64,000 nucleotides of DNA from Phanerodontia chrysosporium (Eukaryota; Basidiomycota; Agaricomycetes; Polyporales; Phanerochaetaceae). The notes below the pieces were generated by a model that saw only the letters and a program-made list of their open reading frames with translations, was not told the origin of the DNA and searched no databases. The stretch is taken from NCBI GenBank assembly GCA_001910725.1, contig MJGA01000006.1:1302001-1366000 (forward strand). The letters run 5' to 3'. The position numbers were made by a program, and so were the translations under genes. Below, one piece after another: positions 43,237 to 53,826 of this stretch. Position 1 is the stretch's first letter; every line of letters starts with the position of its first letter.

Positions 43237-45559
43237 ATGCCAGGGTCACCCGGCGTGTTCCCCCTTGGCCTTCCAAGCAAGCCCGGACTGATGTTGGATA
43301 CGACTCCTCTCACACTGGCCTTGCTGACAGTCGGTGCTGTCTGCCTGCTCGGTCTCATCACAGGAGCGAGTCGGCGTCGCCACCTACCACCTGGTCCTAA
43401 AGGCGTACCCTTCCTTGGAAATATGTTTGACGCACCGAAGGAGCACGAATGGCGCACGTTCCAAGCGTGGGGTCGCACGTACGGTCCGTACTCCGTGACA
43501 GCGTGACTGTTGGCACCTGCGGCTGACCTCTCGGCAGACTCAGACATTGTGCACTTCAAGATTCTGGGACACATTATGTAGTGCTCAACTCGGCGAGAGC
43601 TGCTCTTGACCTCATGGACAAGAGGTCAAACAACTATTCTGACAAGTATGTTTCTGCGGCGACAAGTGAACAGGATTGAGAAAGGTCTGACCACACTCGC
43701 CCTTCTTCGCCGTCACAGGCCCCAAGCCCCCATGCTCCAATTGTAAGCACCGTTTATCCTCCACAATCTAAGTCCTTGGGGTTGTGACGCGCGCTTCAAT
43801 AGGACTGGTTGGGACAGGAACTGGGGATTCATGAAATACGGCGACCACTGGAGAGCGCACCGCAGGATGTTCCACCAACACTTCCGCCCAAAGGCCGTCT
43901 CTGCATACCACGGCGCCTCCCAGCAGGCCGTGCGAGAGCTCCTGCGTTTGCTCTATGCCAAGCCCGAACATTTCATGGAGCATATTCAATTGTACGACGT
44001 CTACTACGCTCACCAAAGCGCTGTGAATGACCGGTCATCTTTCCCACATTAGCATGACTGGCTACAACATCATCAAGATCATGTTCGGCGTGGCGGTAGG
44101 TCCAGAAGACGATCCAATCCTCGCCAGGATGGAAAATGCCCTGAGAATTCTGGGAAGATAGCGAACCCGGACTATATCTTGGTGTGTAACTTCTTGGACT
44201 GACCAATACATATTATCGCTGACACAGTATATATACCGTCCAGTCGACTCGTTCCCTCTGTGTGAGTCCTCCCCGCTCCTGCTCTAGGATGCCTCACTGA
44301 TACCTCATTCATCAGTACGCTTCATTCCGTCATGGGTTCCAGGAGCAAAATTCAAGCGCGACGCGGAGGCCTGGAAACCGGTCGTTGACAAGACGTACAC
44401 ACAGATCTATGAAGAGATCAAGACCTCATATGTGAGTATTGTCACACAAGACTACGCGCGGCCTGCCCTTGCTCAAGGCTCGCCTCGCAGACAAACGGGT
44501 CACCGGTGCCCTGCCTTGTAACGGATATGCTGGAAAATGTTCTCAAGGTCGACGATGAAGCATATAGGGACATGCTCGAGGACGTTATCGTCAATGTCAG
44601 CGGTACGGCATACGTAGGTACGAAGACTCGAGTCTTGCATCTTCTCTCGGACGATTCTGAGCCCCACAACGCGCTTCCAACAGCCGCTTACGACACGGTA
44701 TGCATACGACTCATTGCTCACTAAGTGGGATGTCGCTCAACGATCCCAGAGCAGTTCAGTTCTGTCAACCTTCGTGCTGGCCATGCTGTTGTACCCCAAT
44801 GTGCAACGCGAAGCCCAAGAAGAACTTGATCGTATTGTAGGAGCTGACCGTTTACCGACGATCGAAGATCAACCGTCCCTGCCTTATGTGACCGCACTGG
44901 CCACAGAGGTCCTTCGGTACGACGTTCACTGTTTGGGATGCTGACGCTGACTGTATATGTGATAGATGGAGGCCAGTACTTCCCATTGGTGCGTTCAATG
45001 ATGTATCAGACAGCTCATGCCTGACGCAGAACCGCATAGGGGTCGCGCACAAGTCGGTAACTGACGACGAGTATCGGGGTACCATATTCCTGGGGGCTCT
45101 GTGATCATACCGAACGTCCAGTGCGTCCTTGACCTTCCAACTCGCATTGGCTGACTTGTCGCTCCCATAGAGCGATCCTCCATAACGAGGATGTCTTCCC
45201 TAGCCCCGACACATTCGATCCTCGCCGTTTCCTAGATTCCGACGGCCAACAGCTTGAGGAACTAACCACAATCGTCTCGCAGCCTTCGGGTTCGGTCGAA
45301 GGATCTGCCCAGGGCGACACTTCGCGAAGGACGTCGTCTGGCTCACCATTGCCAGTGTGCTCAGTGCGTTCAACATCGAGAAGCAATTGAACGAGGCTGG
45401 AAACGTCGTGGAGCCGTCTGGAGAATACACACCAGGGATTATCTCGTATGTCAACGTCAACATTAGCGGCATCTTCGTGGCTGACAGGTGTAACGCAGCT
45501 ATCCGGTCCCCTTCAAAGCTATCTTTAGGCCCGCTCAGAGTCAGCTATTGAGCTCGTCC
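43237..45559 (+). CDS. Cytochrome P450 monooxygenase
   Basis: ER-anchored heme monooxygenase of the multi-intron basidiomycete type; substrate unknown. The ATG at 43237 (or 43291) is followed by a transmembrane helix, then the proline-rich hinge LPPGPKGVPFLGN. Further blocks: WRAHRRMFHQHFRP near 43850 (C helix), MTGYNIIKIMFG, VDSF, NVSGTAYVG and SSVLSTFVLAML (I helix), ALATEVLR (K helix ExxR), FDPRRF and the heme loop FGFGRRICPGRHF near 45290-45330. About ten short introns separate these. Two apparent single-base indels occur: near 44152-44158 (LGKIANPDYIL frame) and at CCC 45530-45532 close to the C-terminus. Possibly functional if these are sequence errors. Confidence 0.8.
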
Positions 45560-45679
45560 GATAAACCATTGGTTCGCCCGTGTCAATATCGAGTTGTAGT
45601 AATCCAATTCTCTTGATGTACAACGATTCACGGAGTCATAGCAGTTTGGACACACCGTCCAACTCGTGGGCAATTTGTA

Positions 45680-47719
45680 TCAAAGCGGCTTTTCATCCAC
45701 CCACTTCCTAAACATATCGAGGGTTTCTTTTGGCTTATCGTAAGGTGCCTGAAGAAACGGTCAATTTCCACGAGTCTTGAACGAAACAGGGACTGACCAT
45801 ATGTCCGCCACCATAAACAGTCGCAAACGTAAGGCCATCAGCGGCGCGAGTCAGCCCTGCAGGCATGCCGTCTGCGAACCATTCCTTCAGAGCCTGGCTC
45901 GTGAAGTGTGCCTGGCCGGTCCATTCCAAATTTAGCGTCATACGCTCGTTGCCCACCTGGGAAGCTTCCTCAGCATTATGGTAAACAGAGAGCGACACGC
46001 ACATACCCAGTTGCATATCCAGTCGTTGGATCCAACGTATATCAAAACTCGGACACCTCGCTCGAGCAGGCCAGCGATGTAGTACTGCGTTGGGAAGAAG
46101 TGGTCGAGATTCGCGTCGAAGTGTGCCTTGATCGATGGCGCGGTGACAGTGAAGTTCGCGGGGACGGCTGAATCGACCCCGAGCAGCTCTCGGATACTCA
46201 ACTTGCTCAGGTAGTGGTTGATGTGCCTAAGTCACATGCAGCGCACGGATGCTGACCACAGCTGTGAGACCTACTCAACAATCTTGTAGCAGATGCCGCC
46301 GCTCCGTCTCCGGTACTACTTCAGGTCACTAGCGGATCGAAGACAGAAAGGAGAACAGACTGTACCATTTCTTCGTGAGATCATGTGGGCTATATCCTGC
46401 CTTTCGTTAGCATGGAAGCACAGTGGTACAGGCACAGTTGTTGCCCTCACCTGACGAGTCGTAGGGCACGGCGATGACATCCGCGCAGTACGCCTTCGCA
46501 GCGTGACAGCTAATCGCATCTTTTTGTCTATACAACCTTGCCTTGTCCAGTCCAGGCAACGGCCAATCTGTGAAGCATGAGCGACTAAGGATAATCATTA
46601 AATAGAACACACACCCTACGCTTGACATTGACACAAGTGCTGAGCGTAACAGCTAGTTAGGATGGTATAGATCCGACGGAGCAATCCACATACGCAATGT
46701 CCAGCACGGGGGCACCGAAATGTTCTTGCACATCATCTCATAGTATGACGGAAGCATTGTCACATCCTCGGTACAGCCGTTACCTCAGCGCACATGTCCA
46801 ATCAGGCAACACGATCTCAGAATTGTCGCGAGTACACACCGAGCATTACGGATGCGAGATTGATTGGGGTCAGACCTGCATGCTCGAGCGCAGCATTCTG
46901 GTCATATATCCTAGAGGCGTATACAGGGATCATACGCCCTGTACAATGTGTTGGACGAGCGACGCGTTGTTTGACATCAATGGTACGTACGGCGTATGAC
47001 TCGCCGGCAAGATGCAGGCACGACCCTTGAACTGTCCGAAGTGCTCGAAGAATATTGCGATAAAGGCGGCGATGTCCACAGCTGCTTCCTCCGTCGAACT
47101 CACGTATTCCCCGTGATCCGCGTACGAGAAGCCGGTCCCGACGGGCTGGTCAATGAAGAAGATGTTAGAGTATTCGTTCCATGAGTATGGGTTGAACGTA
47201 GTGTCGTCCGGGCTGGTCACTCGGCACGGCCCCAGTTCCATGAACAGGCCGACAGCGGAGGAACCCCCTGGGCCGCCGTTCGTCCAAAGTACGACATCGT
47301 CTTGGTTGGGGTCACGTCTACTCTCAAAAAAGTAGAAAAAGAGGTGGCGAGCCTCGACGTCGATGTAGCCGGTATACGCGCTTCCTCTGGATATGAGTCA
47401 TTTCGCTCAGAGCTGAAGCGCGGCAAGTGACACACCCAACAGTACCATCGCAAAAGCGCAACTTTTTGACACGGACGGTGTACTTTGGAAACGTGGGATG
47501 AGTTAGAGAGGTGAACCCGGAGGAAACGAGCGTGTCTAGGCTTCCAATAGGCTGGAAAGTAGTGTTATGCTGCAAAGCGAGGTGCGAGCTAGAGGTGGTC
47601 CGCCCTGCAAACGGTCCAAGCGGAAGCTGGCCAGTATTGTCGCTACTCCCAGAGATACATGTGGCAAAGGTCAAGATAGTATACAACAGCGGTAAGAGTG
47701 AGGGCAGGGAGACGGACAT
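45680..47719 (-). CDS. Serine carboxypeptidase, family S10, copy 3, with apparent frameshifts
   Basis: Paralogue of the gene at 21.5-23.7 kb. The ATG at 47719 opens a signal peptide rich in Leu/Ile. Blocks seen: RFCDGTV, NGGPGGSS, MELGPCRVTSP, FIDQPVGTGFSY, NGCTED, GSNDWICNW (catalytic Asp), NLEWTGQ, YGGGHM (catalytic His) and APYDKP in the last exon before the TGA at 45680. The nucleophile block HLAGESYA is present at about 46995-47015 but one base out of frame with the preceding KGRA block, and a second shift occurs at the G5 run 46708-46712. With both repaired the triad is complete. One intron present in copy 1 (after the GFSYAD block) is absent here. Confidence 0.75.
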
Positions 47720-49572
47720 GGTGGTCCCGCAAGAACAGCCGAACGCGGCGCCTACACGAGAATATTCAACTTGCTCTCGACCACATGCTCGCCCGTGCTC
47801 TCGCGCCCTTGCGCCCCATTTGCCCCCGCTGTCCTTACGATTCGCCAGCACCTCACCTCCAAGCTTTAGAGTGGGCGATGAAGTCGCAAATCCCGCTAAC
47901 CAGCAGATAGTGGATACGTTGAGAAGGCGTAAGTAGCCTTTTTCGTTCCTTCTACCGGTGCTCATCTATCCGGCTAGTGAGAGAAGAGGAGGCCGTCGCT
48001 ACACACCGCGACGCGTCGCTACTGCGCATGCTATCGAATGCCATAGGATCTGCTTCGCGTTATCCGGATCCAATACAAAAGCCAGAGGATGTCATGAACG
48101 TGCGCAACCGTGCTCTTCTCTAGAAGCCCCTACTTACCATGCTGCAGCTACCTAGGCTCCACAAGGGAGGGCGGTCCTTGGTCATCTCCGCTATGTCACA
48201 AATGAATGCGCAGGTACACATATGTGAGACCATCCGATGACACTTGGAACTAACTGGTCTCAGAACGCCCCAGAGGCAGCACACAAACAACTGAGAGACG
48301 CAAATGATCGACTCAGTATACTTAGAAAATATCAAGAACGCTTCTCCGTCATACCTGGCCTTGGGTGAGTGTGCACATCTCTTCTTGGTTATGGTTCGCG
48401 CTGCGAAGGTTCACCACGGCACTAGGTTGTCTTCGACAAGCCTGTTGTCTTGACCTGTGGCAGACCGAGGGCCCTCACGAAGAGCATCTGTCAATGTGGA
48501 CGAGAGCTCTTCGTTGGTGGTCTCCATGTACGCATGTGCTGACAAGCTCTTCAGGCCGGACAGGATTGCAGCACTCGTTAACGCAGGGTGCACGTCCCTG
48601 GAACAGCTGCGCGACAATCCAGAGTATCTCAAATTACTCAAACCGGTGGCTAGGAGAAACTTTCAGTGGTTGGAGCATCTAACACAACCCGTTACACGAG
48701 CTCAGGTGGAGGCGGTCTGCGTGAGTGCTCTCTGTTGGTCCAAAGCGTAGCTTCACCGACACCCGCATGTAGGATTTTCTCCGGGACTCCATGCTGCCTG
48801 AGTGGGAGGTGATTCCTGTCGGCGATTAGTGAGTAGAGTACCCTTTACATCACGTACACGCTCACCTTCACCTCGATCCAGTCGTCGCGGTGCCGAGGAG
48901 CTGGAGCAACCAGTCATCGTCCTATTCCATCCCTCCCTAGTCGACGTGCCAACTCCAGATGTCCCACCAGAGCAGCTGCGTTCGATGGGAACCAAGAAGC
49001 GTAAAACGGGCATATCCTCGTCAGCGTGGAAAGATGCTCACCTGGAGCTACTCACGGACCACGTCGTCGAGCCTTTGCGTGGCCGCGGGCTCATTGCAGC
49101 AGACTTCAAGAAGGAAGGCGGGATATGGGAGGGCATCGTTCTCGTGCCCCAAAGAGATGAGAACGGCAACTGGATGTCTCGCGTGGAGAGAAAGCAGGCC
49201 ATCGAGGCACGCAAGGGCACGCTCAGGCGGATCCGTATGATGTGCGTCCTAAACATTTCACTGGAGTGTTCAGGTGCCTCATCAATGCCCTCTAGATGTC
49301 TGCCAAGCAAGTGCAAAGGCGCCGCGCTTCTCTATCTGACTGGCGACGTCGCCTACGTGAAATACATAAAGAAGGCTGCGCAGCAGAACGGCATGCTACT
49401 GACCGAATGGGGCCTCTGGCGCTTCGAGCCAAACGAAACTGCAGAGGATGAGTCTGACGCTCACGGCCACTGGGAGCTGCTGCCGTGCGAGACAGAAGAA
49501 CAGGTCCTCAGGGCGATCGGGCTGCCGTATGTTGTGCCCGAGAAACGCAACTTCCGGCATATCTCGTCCTGA
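47718..49572 (+). CDS. Family X DNA polymerase homologue lacking catalytic aspartates
   Basis: Pol beta/lambda-like fold read from the 3' exons: 48457-48720 (start approximate), 48773-48828, 48882-49241 and 49296-49572, in phase with 51-54-nt introns. Blocks: NAGCTSLEQLRDNPEYLKLL (helix-hairpin-helix and lyase/fingers region), GDYRRGAEELEQPVIVLFHP, LRRIRM and ALLYLTGD, with GLPYVVPE near the C-terminus. In active enzymes the second block carries a GDxD pair and the third an RRID; here these positions are Gln and Val, and Arg. All three metal-binding Asp are therefore missing. Upstream exons (47718-48360) are less sure; a first exon from the ATG at 47718 has a basic, Ser/Pro-rich, possibly mitochondrial, N-terminus. 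Confidence 0.75.
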
Positions 49573-49639
49573 GTAAGGGAATGTCCCGTCTCAGCTATGT
49601 ACAGCGCACCATGACACGTACTACAAAATGCTATATCTC

Positions 49640-51198
49640 TTAATACCAAATGCTCCGCGTCCGGTGCGCAGGCAGAATCGCGTTCGTGCGCACGCCGCGC
49701 ACGGCGTCCGTGCCGCCCTCGATCTTCTTCGCGAGGTCCCAGAGGTAAAAAGTCGATGAGCACGCTGCTCACGGGCTCCGCGTCGGGCGCGCGGAGCGCG
49801 AGCATCGCCTGACGGACGCGCTCGACGGCGACGATGCTCGCCGCGCGTATGCTGACCTCCTCGCGGGAGCCGGGGCGCAGCGGCGCGTGCGCGTGCAGAA
49901 GCTCCGCCAGCGCCGGCGGGTACGCGAGGATGCCGAGGTGGTGCAGGATCTGCGGCACGCGGTAGTCGGCGAACATCGTGAGCGCGTGCATCGCGGGCCC
50001 GGCGCGCCCTGGGAAGAGCGGGTGCGCGTCGCGCGGCGACGCGGGGAAGAACGCGGCCCAGGTCTCGGCGACGAGGATCTGGGCGCGTTTCCAGAAGAAC
50101 ACTGCCGGGCGGCGTCAGCGTCAGGCTCCGTGTGGGTGGTGAGGCGACGTACCGCGCTCGCCCTTGTAGACTATTTCGTCCTGGAAGGATGGGAAGGTGT
50201 TCGCGACCATCTTGACGAGCTGCAGCGCGGTGCCCTCGCCGCGCGTCTTCTCCATGAACGCGTCATAGAAGCCCTGGAAGGAGCCCCCAAAGTGCTGTCC
50301 GCAGGCCAGTGTTCAGCGTTGGGGGCGCCCGCTGCGGCAGCCGTGCGCGCAAACGCACCTTGCAGAGGATCTCGCCGTTCTGACGCAGGATAGCGATGCG
50401 CTCGGCGAGGAGCGGGATGCCCTCCGTGGACTGCGGCGCGGCGCGGAAGACGTGTGCGATCGTCGTGTCCGGGCAGCTGCTCTCGGAGGCGTAGAACGCG
50501 GGGTCGGTGATCGGGATGCCCTCTTCTAGCGCTAGGTTGAGGTATCAGCAAGCCTATCTGTGCAACGAAGGGCGCGGCGCCCCAGAATGACAGGCGCGGA
50601 TGAGCGAGAAGACACACCTCGGTCGACGGCCGCGACGAGGGACCAGTAGCCTGTGTGCACCACCGTCTTCTCCGAGCCCCAGCCCTCCCTCCACTCAACG
50701 CCGTAGCGATGTGGGGTGCCCTCGTGTTCGGACCAGAAGCTGAAGTTGAGCGAGGCGATGAGGAAGAGCCAGTCGAACGCCCGCCGGGTCTCTGGGCTCG
50801 ACGGCTCGTACGGCTCGGGCGGGCAGACGTGGAGGGCGTGACTCCGCCATGTGCGGGGTGTGTACGACTCGGCCTCCAGCCTATCGTTGATCTGCGCGGA
50901 TGTTAGTAAGTCTCCGCGAATCGGTGCATCCAGCGACTGGTGGTCCTTACGAGGCGCGCTGCTGTCTTGACACCTTCGTCATCTATGCTGACGAGCCCGG
51001 TAGCCTGCATCAAGTGGGGATGTGAAATGCGGATTTATGCTTATGCTCAAACTCACGTACGTTGTAAGCATATTCTGAAGTTACGAGAGCAGGATTGATA
51101 GGGTTATTCAGATCCGTCGTAAACTTTCGTTTCTCTGGCAGGAGGCTTGGCACCTGACGTTCGCAGGACGTCTGATTAGCAGCTTGCAGTACAGTCAT
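49640..51198 (-). CDS. Queuosine salvage nucleosidase (QNG1 / DUF2419 family)
   Basis: Glycosidase releasing queuine from queuosine nucleotides so that tRNA Q34 can be made without synthesis de novo. Minus strand with about six exons starting at the ATG at 51198. Blocks: NFSFWSEHEGTPHRYG near 50720, GYWSLVAAVDR, IPITDP, HFGGSFQGFYDAF near 50290, ETWAAFFP, LTMFADYRVPQILHHLG near 49950 and EVSIRAASI. The final block IDFYLWDLAKK and the C-terminal RTRSIWY, typical of the family, are in frame only if the A5 run at 49747-49751 is read as A4; as given, the frame ends early. It is convergent with the polymerase-like gene, with about 70 bp between stops. Confidence 0.82.
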
Positions 51199-51499
51199 CT
51201 ATTAGTTTAGAATTGCTAAGTTGTGGAAGTGGAGAAAGAAGTCGGATAGAGGAGATGGTGTGGGTGATTCGACTCAAGTCTCAGACATCTGGGGTAAGAG
51301 CGCTTTCACATGGAAAGATTTTGCCCCGAGGCGCATCAAACGGCGACCTACCGCCGATCACTCCGAGCCGGGAATAGTCTAAAACGCCACGAAGCCGAGC
51401 CACGCGGTCATGTTCAACGCGGAAAGTTATGATCCTACGGGGCTATTATACAACTGGCATGCAAGAGGTATCCACAATAAGCATGGGAATAAATGACAT
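51199..51499. other. Intergenic
   Basis: About 300 bp holding the presumed promoter of the queuosine gene (minus strand) and the 3' end of the next minus-strand gene. No distinct motif noted. Confidence 0.4.
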
Positions 51500-52167
51500 T
51501 TACGGGGCCTTCGGGCCGACTTTCTTCGGCTCGAAATGGTCCTGACCATGTACAATGCGCTGACCCTGCTCCTTCTCCTCGGTCTGGAATATCTGTGGTG
51601 AGCATCCAGAATGGCCAGTATACACATGTATGCGCACGTTTCTTGTTACAGTGCCTCTCGTTTCCTGTACATCATGCGCGCGAGAAATCGTTAGGTCCAA
51701 TCCTGCTACCATTGGGACCGTAACGCTTCGTACCTTTGCATAACCTGCCAAGATCATCTTAGCGCCTGTTCACTCTCCGTACGAGCAACGCAGACGTACC
51801 GATCACCTTCTCTTTGAAGCTAGGCTTATGTGCACCCTCGACGTAAGCTGCGGTCTTGGGTGGTACTTCCATGTCCATGTCGCCATGCGTCTGGAATTCT
51901 TGCACAGTCGAACCAGAGCCGGGTGCTGTTGCCCCTGCGCGTAAAATCAGGCAACAGTCACGGCCACTGCAGGGTAACGCGCACCTTGTTGACTTGCTTC
52001 GTGCACACGCGTAGGCGGTGCCGTCTCGGACGGTGGTGGCTGATTCGCGCAGCAGACTATCAGCACCGCGAGGGTGAAAGCTGAACGCAAACGCGACTCA
52101 CCACGCCGGTGACGGACTTATCTGACGGAGCAGGGCTGGTGTTTGTAGGGAATTGTGCGGTAGACAT
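51500..52167 (-). CDS. Small multi-exon gene of unknown function
   Basis: Proposed from consistent GT-AG introns rather than a known domain. The ATG at 52167 begins MSTAQFPTN; later exons include a GDMDMEVPPKTAAYVEG block, a KPSFKEKV block, MILAGYAK and a last exon IFQTEEKEQGQ...GPKAP ending in TAA at 51500-51502. The product would be roughly 120 residues, hydrophilic, Lys/Glu-rich, without signal peptide or membrane segment. One internal phase is uncertain. The 588-bp gap to the plus-strand gene at 52756 would be a shared divergent promoter. Confidence 0.4.
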
Positions 52168-52755
52168 CTTGGATTGCAGAGACAGGTCGCTCAAGGAGGC
52201 ACCACTTTATACAGCTCGTCTGCTGCGGGCGCTTTACATAGGTGGAAACCAGAGCGATGACGTCATGCCCATAGGCAGCCCGCTCAGTTTGGCAGCTGCT
52301 GTAGATCGCGCTCGCCAGGCCGTGGCTTTCAGCCAGCCGACTCGCGAGGCGAGTTACGGTGTTTGGATAGAGATGGCAAAGTGGGCATGGTGTTGATAGA
52401 GCTCAGCAGCTGCGGTAGGAGCTCATCAAGAGCAGACCCTGCTCGAACCCCACATCCTCGAGTCCCTCAGACGGAAGGACGAGCAGCCCGAGCACAATCG
52501 TCTGCCAGCGAACATGAGCAGGAGCAGACAAAAGAGAGAGACACGTAGCACGACGTCGCTTACGCGACAACATTTCCCAGGGCTGCGCGATGGTGCCACA
52601 CCGTTGGCGGGCGGGACGAGTCGGAGCTTCGCGCGCCCCGCCACCGCGCGTATATATACTCGTCCGCACCCGCCCCAGAGGCCCAGCACCGCTCGACGTC
52701 GCCCCTCCTCCTGTTCACCCTCCTTCTGCACGCGCATCTTCCCTCAAAAGCAGCA

Positions 52756-53490
52756 ATGGCGGAACTCTGGCTCAGCTACCACCAGGCGTCGCGCGCGCAC
52801 CAGCCGCCGACCGCGCAGCTCGTCGCGCTCGAGAGCAAGGCCGGCGGCTGCACGACCTCGAGGACGTGCTCGAGTTCGTCTTCGCGCAGGGTTCCTCGAG
52901 CGCACGCTGCGCCCCGTCGCGTGGTGGGAGAAGGCCGACGGCGAGCGCGTCAAGAACGCCGTCGCCGTCGCGGAGCTCCTCCAGCAGGGCGCCGGCGTCT
53001 GCCAGGCGACCGCCATGCGCCTCGTCATCGGTGCGTACGCGAGCACACATCGACTAGCGCGCCGCGGCTGACGTGTCGGCATGCTTGGCCCCGGTAGCCG
53101 ATGTCCCGCCCGCGATGTGGATGCGCTACCGCTACACCGTCGCCGTCGGCACGCCGCCCGTCACACAGCGCATCCGCCTCGACGCGCTGCACCCGTTCAA
53201 GTGCGGCGTGCGCCCGCGCGTCGCGCACGTCACGAACTACGTCTTCGACAAGGGCTTCCTCGCCGCGCACCTCCGCGCGCGCGTGCACTGGGAGGCGCAC
53301 TGTGGGAAGGACGTCGACGAGCACGTCGACCTCTTCGAGCTGCTCACCGCCGGGGAAGGAATCTGCGAGGAGCGCCCGCTCGTCCTCGTCGTCGGTACGT
53401 CGGCGTCGTGCCCGGCAGCGGGCTTCAGCGTGGCTGACCTTTCGCCCCGCAGATAACGCGTTTCTCCATGACCACCGCTGCCGCGGTTAA
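52756..53490 (+). CDS. Conserved-looking unknown protein with two apparent frameshifts
   Basis: Starts MAELWLSYHQASRAHQPP. The coding sense then moves through three frames: LHDLEDVLEFVFAQG, then FLERTLRPVAWWEKADGERV. Each step equals one missing base, at the GG 52846-52847 and the GGG 52889-52891. Two clean GT-AG introns follow (about 53030-53098 and 53395-53453), with exons coding PPAMWMRYRYTVAVGTPP and LDALHPFKCGVRPRVAH, and the end at 53488-53490. I do not recognise the family. The length would be about 200 residues. Confidence 0.55.
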
Positions 53491-53826
53491 TGACTCCAAG
53501 GCTTTGTTTGTGTGGATCGGGGGCACGCTGCTGGTTCTGTTGTTCCTCCATTTCGCTGCTGGCCGATGACGTTTAATGTTCACCACATATGCGCCTTATA
53601 ATACGACATGACACGCCTTTTTGCTGTTTTCAACGAGTGTGTTGACATCCAAACGCGAACTTGGCGCCCAGGCTTGCCGAAAACGAACATAAGTCGGTCG
53701 AAGAAACATCGCTTCGTGACACGCGTGCTTCTATTGTGGTGCCACGAAAGCAATAACGAACCCTGCTATATGCATTAGAGTAAGAGTGTACGGTACACAG
53801 CAATAAAAAGAACGAAACAAGCAGAA

